Shown here: positions 6,123 to 6,871 of the stretch, piece after piece
How the letters are laid out: every line of letters begins with the position of its first letter
Position numbering within the stretch: the first letter of the stretch is position 1
Assembly (NCBI GenBank): GCA_964622325.1
Contig: CAZUOJ010000149.1
Location: 1-6,871 of the forward strand
Reading direction: 5' to 3'
From: JAJFUB01 sp964622325
GTDB lineage: Bacteria > Armatimonadota > Zipacnadia > Zipacnadales > UBA11051
Length of the DNA: 6,871 nt
Notes under the pieces: generated by a model
Database searches by the model: none
The model's input: the letters and a program-made list of their open reading frames with translations, nothing else
What the model was told of the DNA's origin: nothing
Position numbers and translations under genes: made by a program

Positions 6123-6871
6123 ATGTTCATTGACATTCATGTCCACACACGCTATTTCCCGGGCCCAGAACGCCTGTCAGGCGGCACATACGCCACGCCA
6201 CAGCAATTGATGGATATGCTCAAGCCAAAAGGCGTACGCCATGCCGTGATCTTGCCAGGCATTAATCCCGAATGCAGCTATATCCCGCAAAGTATCGGCG
6301 AAGTGCTGCGCATTGTGGAAGAATCCGAAGGCTTTTTCATTCCCTTTATGAACATTGATCCCCGCCAGGTGGCGAATTCTCCCGACGCCAATCTTGGCCA
6401 TCTGATGGACTATTGGATGGCGAGGGGCTGCAAGGGCATCGGCGAAATCTGCGCCTGCTTTCGTTTTACAGATCCCATGATGGAAAATCTGTTTCGCCAC
6501 GCTCAGGAGCGTCGCCTGCCCGTGCTGTTTCATATTGCCCCCAAGCCGACGGGATATTATGGCATTGTAGACGATCTGGGCCTGCCGGGGCTGGAAAGCG
6601 CTTTGCGCAAATTCCCGGATTTGATTTTCATTGGCCATTCGCAGCCCTTCTGGGCGGAAATCAGCGGGGATTTGCGCGAAGAGGAACGCAATACATATCC
6701 CCGGGGGCCCGTGGCGCCCGGCGGCGCCGTTGTGCGCCTGTTTCGTCAGTATCCCAATCTGTATGGCGATTTATCGCCCGCCGCCGGCAGCGGCTTCAAT
6801 GCCATCTCACGCGATCCGGAATTCGGCTATGAATTTATGGAGGAATTTCAGGATCGGCTTCTTTTCGGCAC
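6123..6871 (+). CDS. Metal-dependent amidohydrolase, COG2159 type (C-terminus cut by window edge)
   Basis: The first 249 residues of a TIM-barrel hydrolase of the amidohydrolase-2 / ACMSD-related group, whose members hydrolyse or decarboxylate small substrates using a metal ion. Visible motifs: D4-I-H6-V-H8 on the first strand (metal ligands); G-I-G-E108-I; L-F-H137-I; and I-G-H172-S. The reading stops within DRLLFG followed by a partial Thr codon, exactly where the family normally has GTD with the last metal-binding Asp, so that residue is expected just beyond the edge. The mid-protein YGDLSP and SGFNAISRDPEF blocks are also typical. About 30-50 further residues are expected. The ATG at 6123 follows AGGAGGG at 6111-6117. 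It lies 127 nt behind the UroD-like gene in the same direction, suggesting a shared catabolic role. No signal peptide, so cytoplasmic. Family is confident; substrate is not known. Confidence 0.93.
   Translation, partial: MFIDIHVHTRYFPGPERLSGGTYATPQQLMDMLKPKGVRHAVILPGINPECSYIPQSIGEVLRIVEESEGFFIPFMNIDPRQVANSPDANLGHLMDYWMARGCKGIGEICACFRFTDPMMENLFRHAQERRLPVLFHIAPKPTGYYGIVDDLGLPGLESALRKFPDLIFIGHSQPFWAEISGDLREEERNTYPRGPVAPGGAVVRLFRQYPNLYGDLSPAAGSGFNAISRDPEFGYEFMEEFQDRLLFG

Noticed and set aside
6413..6832. Plus-strand frame of 139 codons within the amidohydrolase
   Set aside because: The amidohydrolase frame from 6123 has a strong ribosome site and all the family motifs and stays open to the edge; this is an out-of-frame shadow.

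Overview
The window looks like a chromosomal segment of a diderm (Gram-negative type) bacterium of moderate GC content. The diderm call rests on a secreted beta-barrel protein that ends in phenylalanine. Nothing mobile was seen: no insertion sequence, integrase, CRISPR array, tRNA or rRNA. The phylum cannot be fixed from this sequence alone. The beta subunit carries a zinc-ribbon insert and unusual fork-loop residues, and a UroD-like protein sits beside an amidohydrolase. Together these suggest an uncultured or little-studied lineage; an Armatimonadota-, Planctomycetes- or Sumerlaeota-like group is a guess from memory of where such UroD-like proteins are common.

Layout. Positions 1-3479 (minus strand) hold most of rpoB, the RNA polymerase beta subunit. 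The reading frame is open for 1159 codons and runs off the left edge roughly 100 residues before the expected C-terminus. Positions 3480-3987 are a divergent control region. It holds a perfect-consensus sigma70-type promoter and a leader of about 215 nt for rpoB. It also holds a cluster of short C-tracts and a second good promoter (TTGACA, 18 bp, TATACT) facing right. Positions 3988-4698 (plus) encode a 236-residue outer-membrane barrel protein resembling the first part of the YjbH family. A perfect 15-bp intrinsic terminator (4751-4788) closes that unit.

Positions 4937-5995 (plus) encode a uroporphyrinogen-decarboxylase-like protein of the MtaA/CmuA-related superfamily, not HemE. Positions 6123-6871 (plus) encode the first 249 residues of a metal-dependent amidohydrolase (COG2159 type), cut by the right edge. 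The last two genes point the same way across a 127-nt gap with no clear terminator, so they may form one metabolic unit. Their substrate is unknown.

The rpoB gene has unrelated neighbours. The usual upstream partner rplL is not present; rpoB has its own promoter and abuts a divergent envelope gene. The most notable molecular features are in RpoB itself: a CX2C-X15-CX2C insert at the site where E. coli carries its large SI2 insertion, and a rewritten fork loop 2. I see no clear new multi-gene system.
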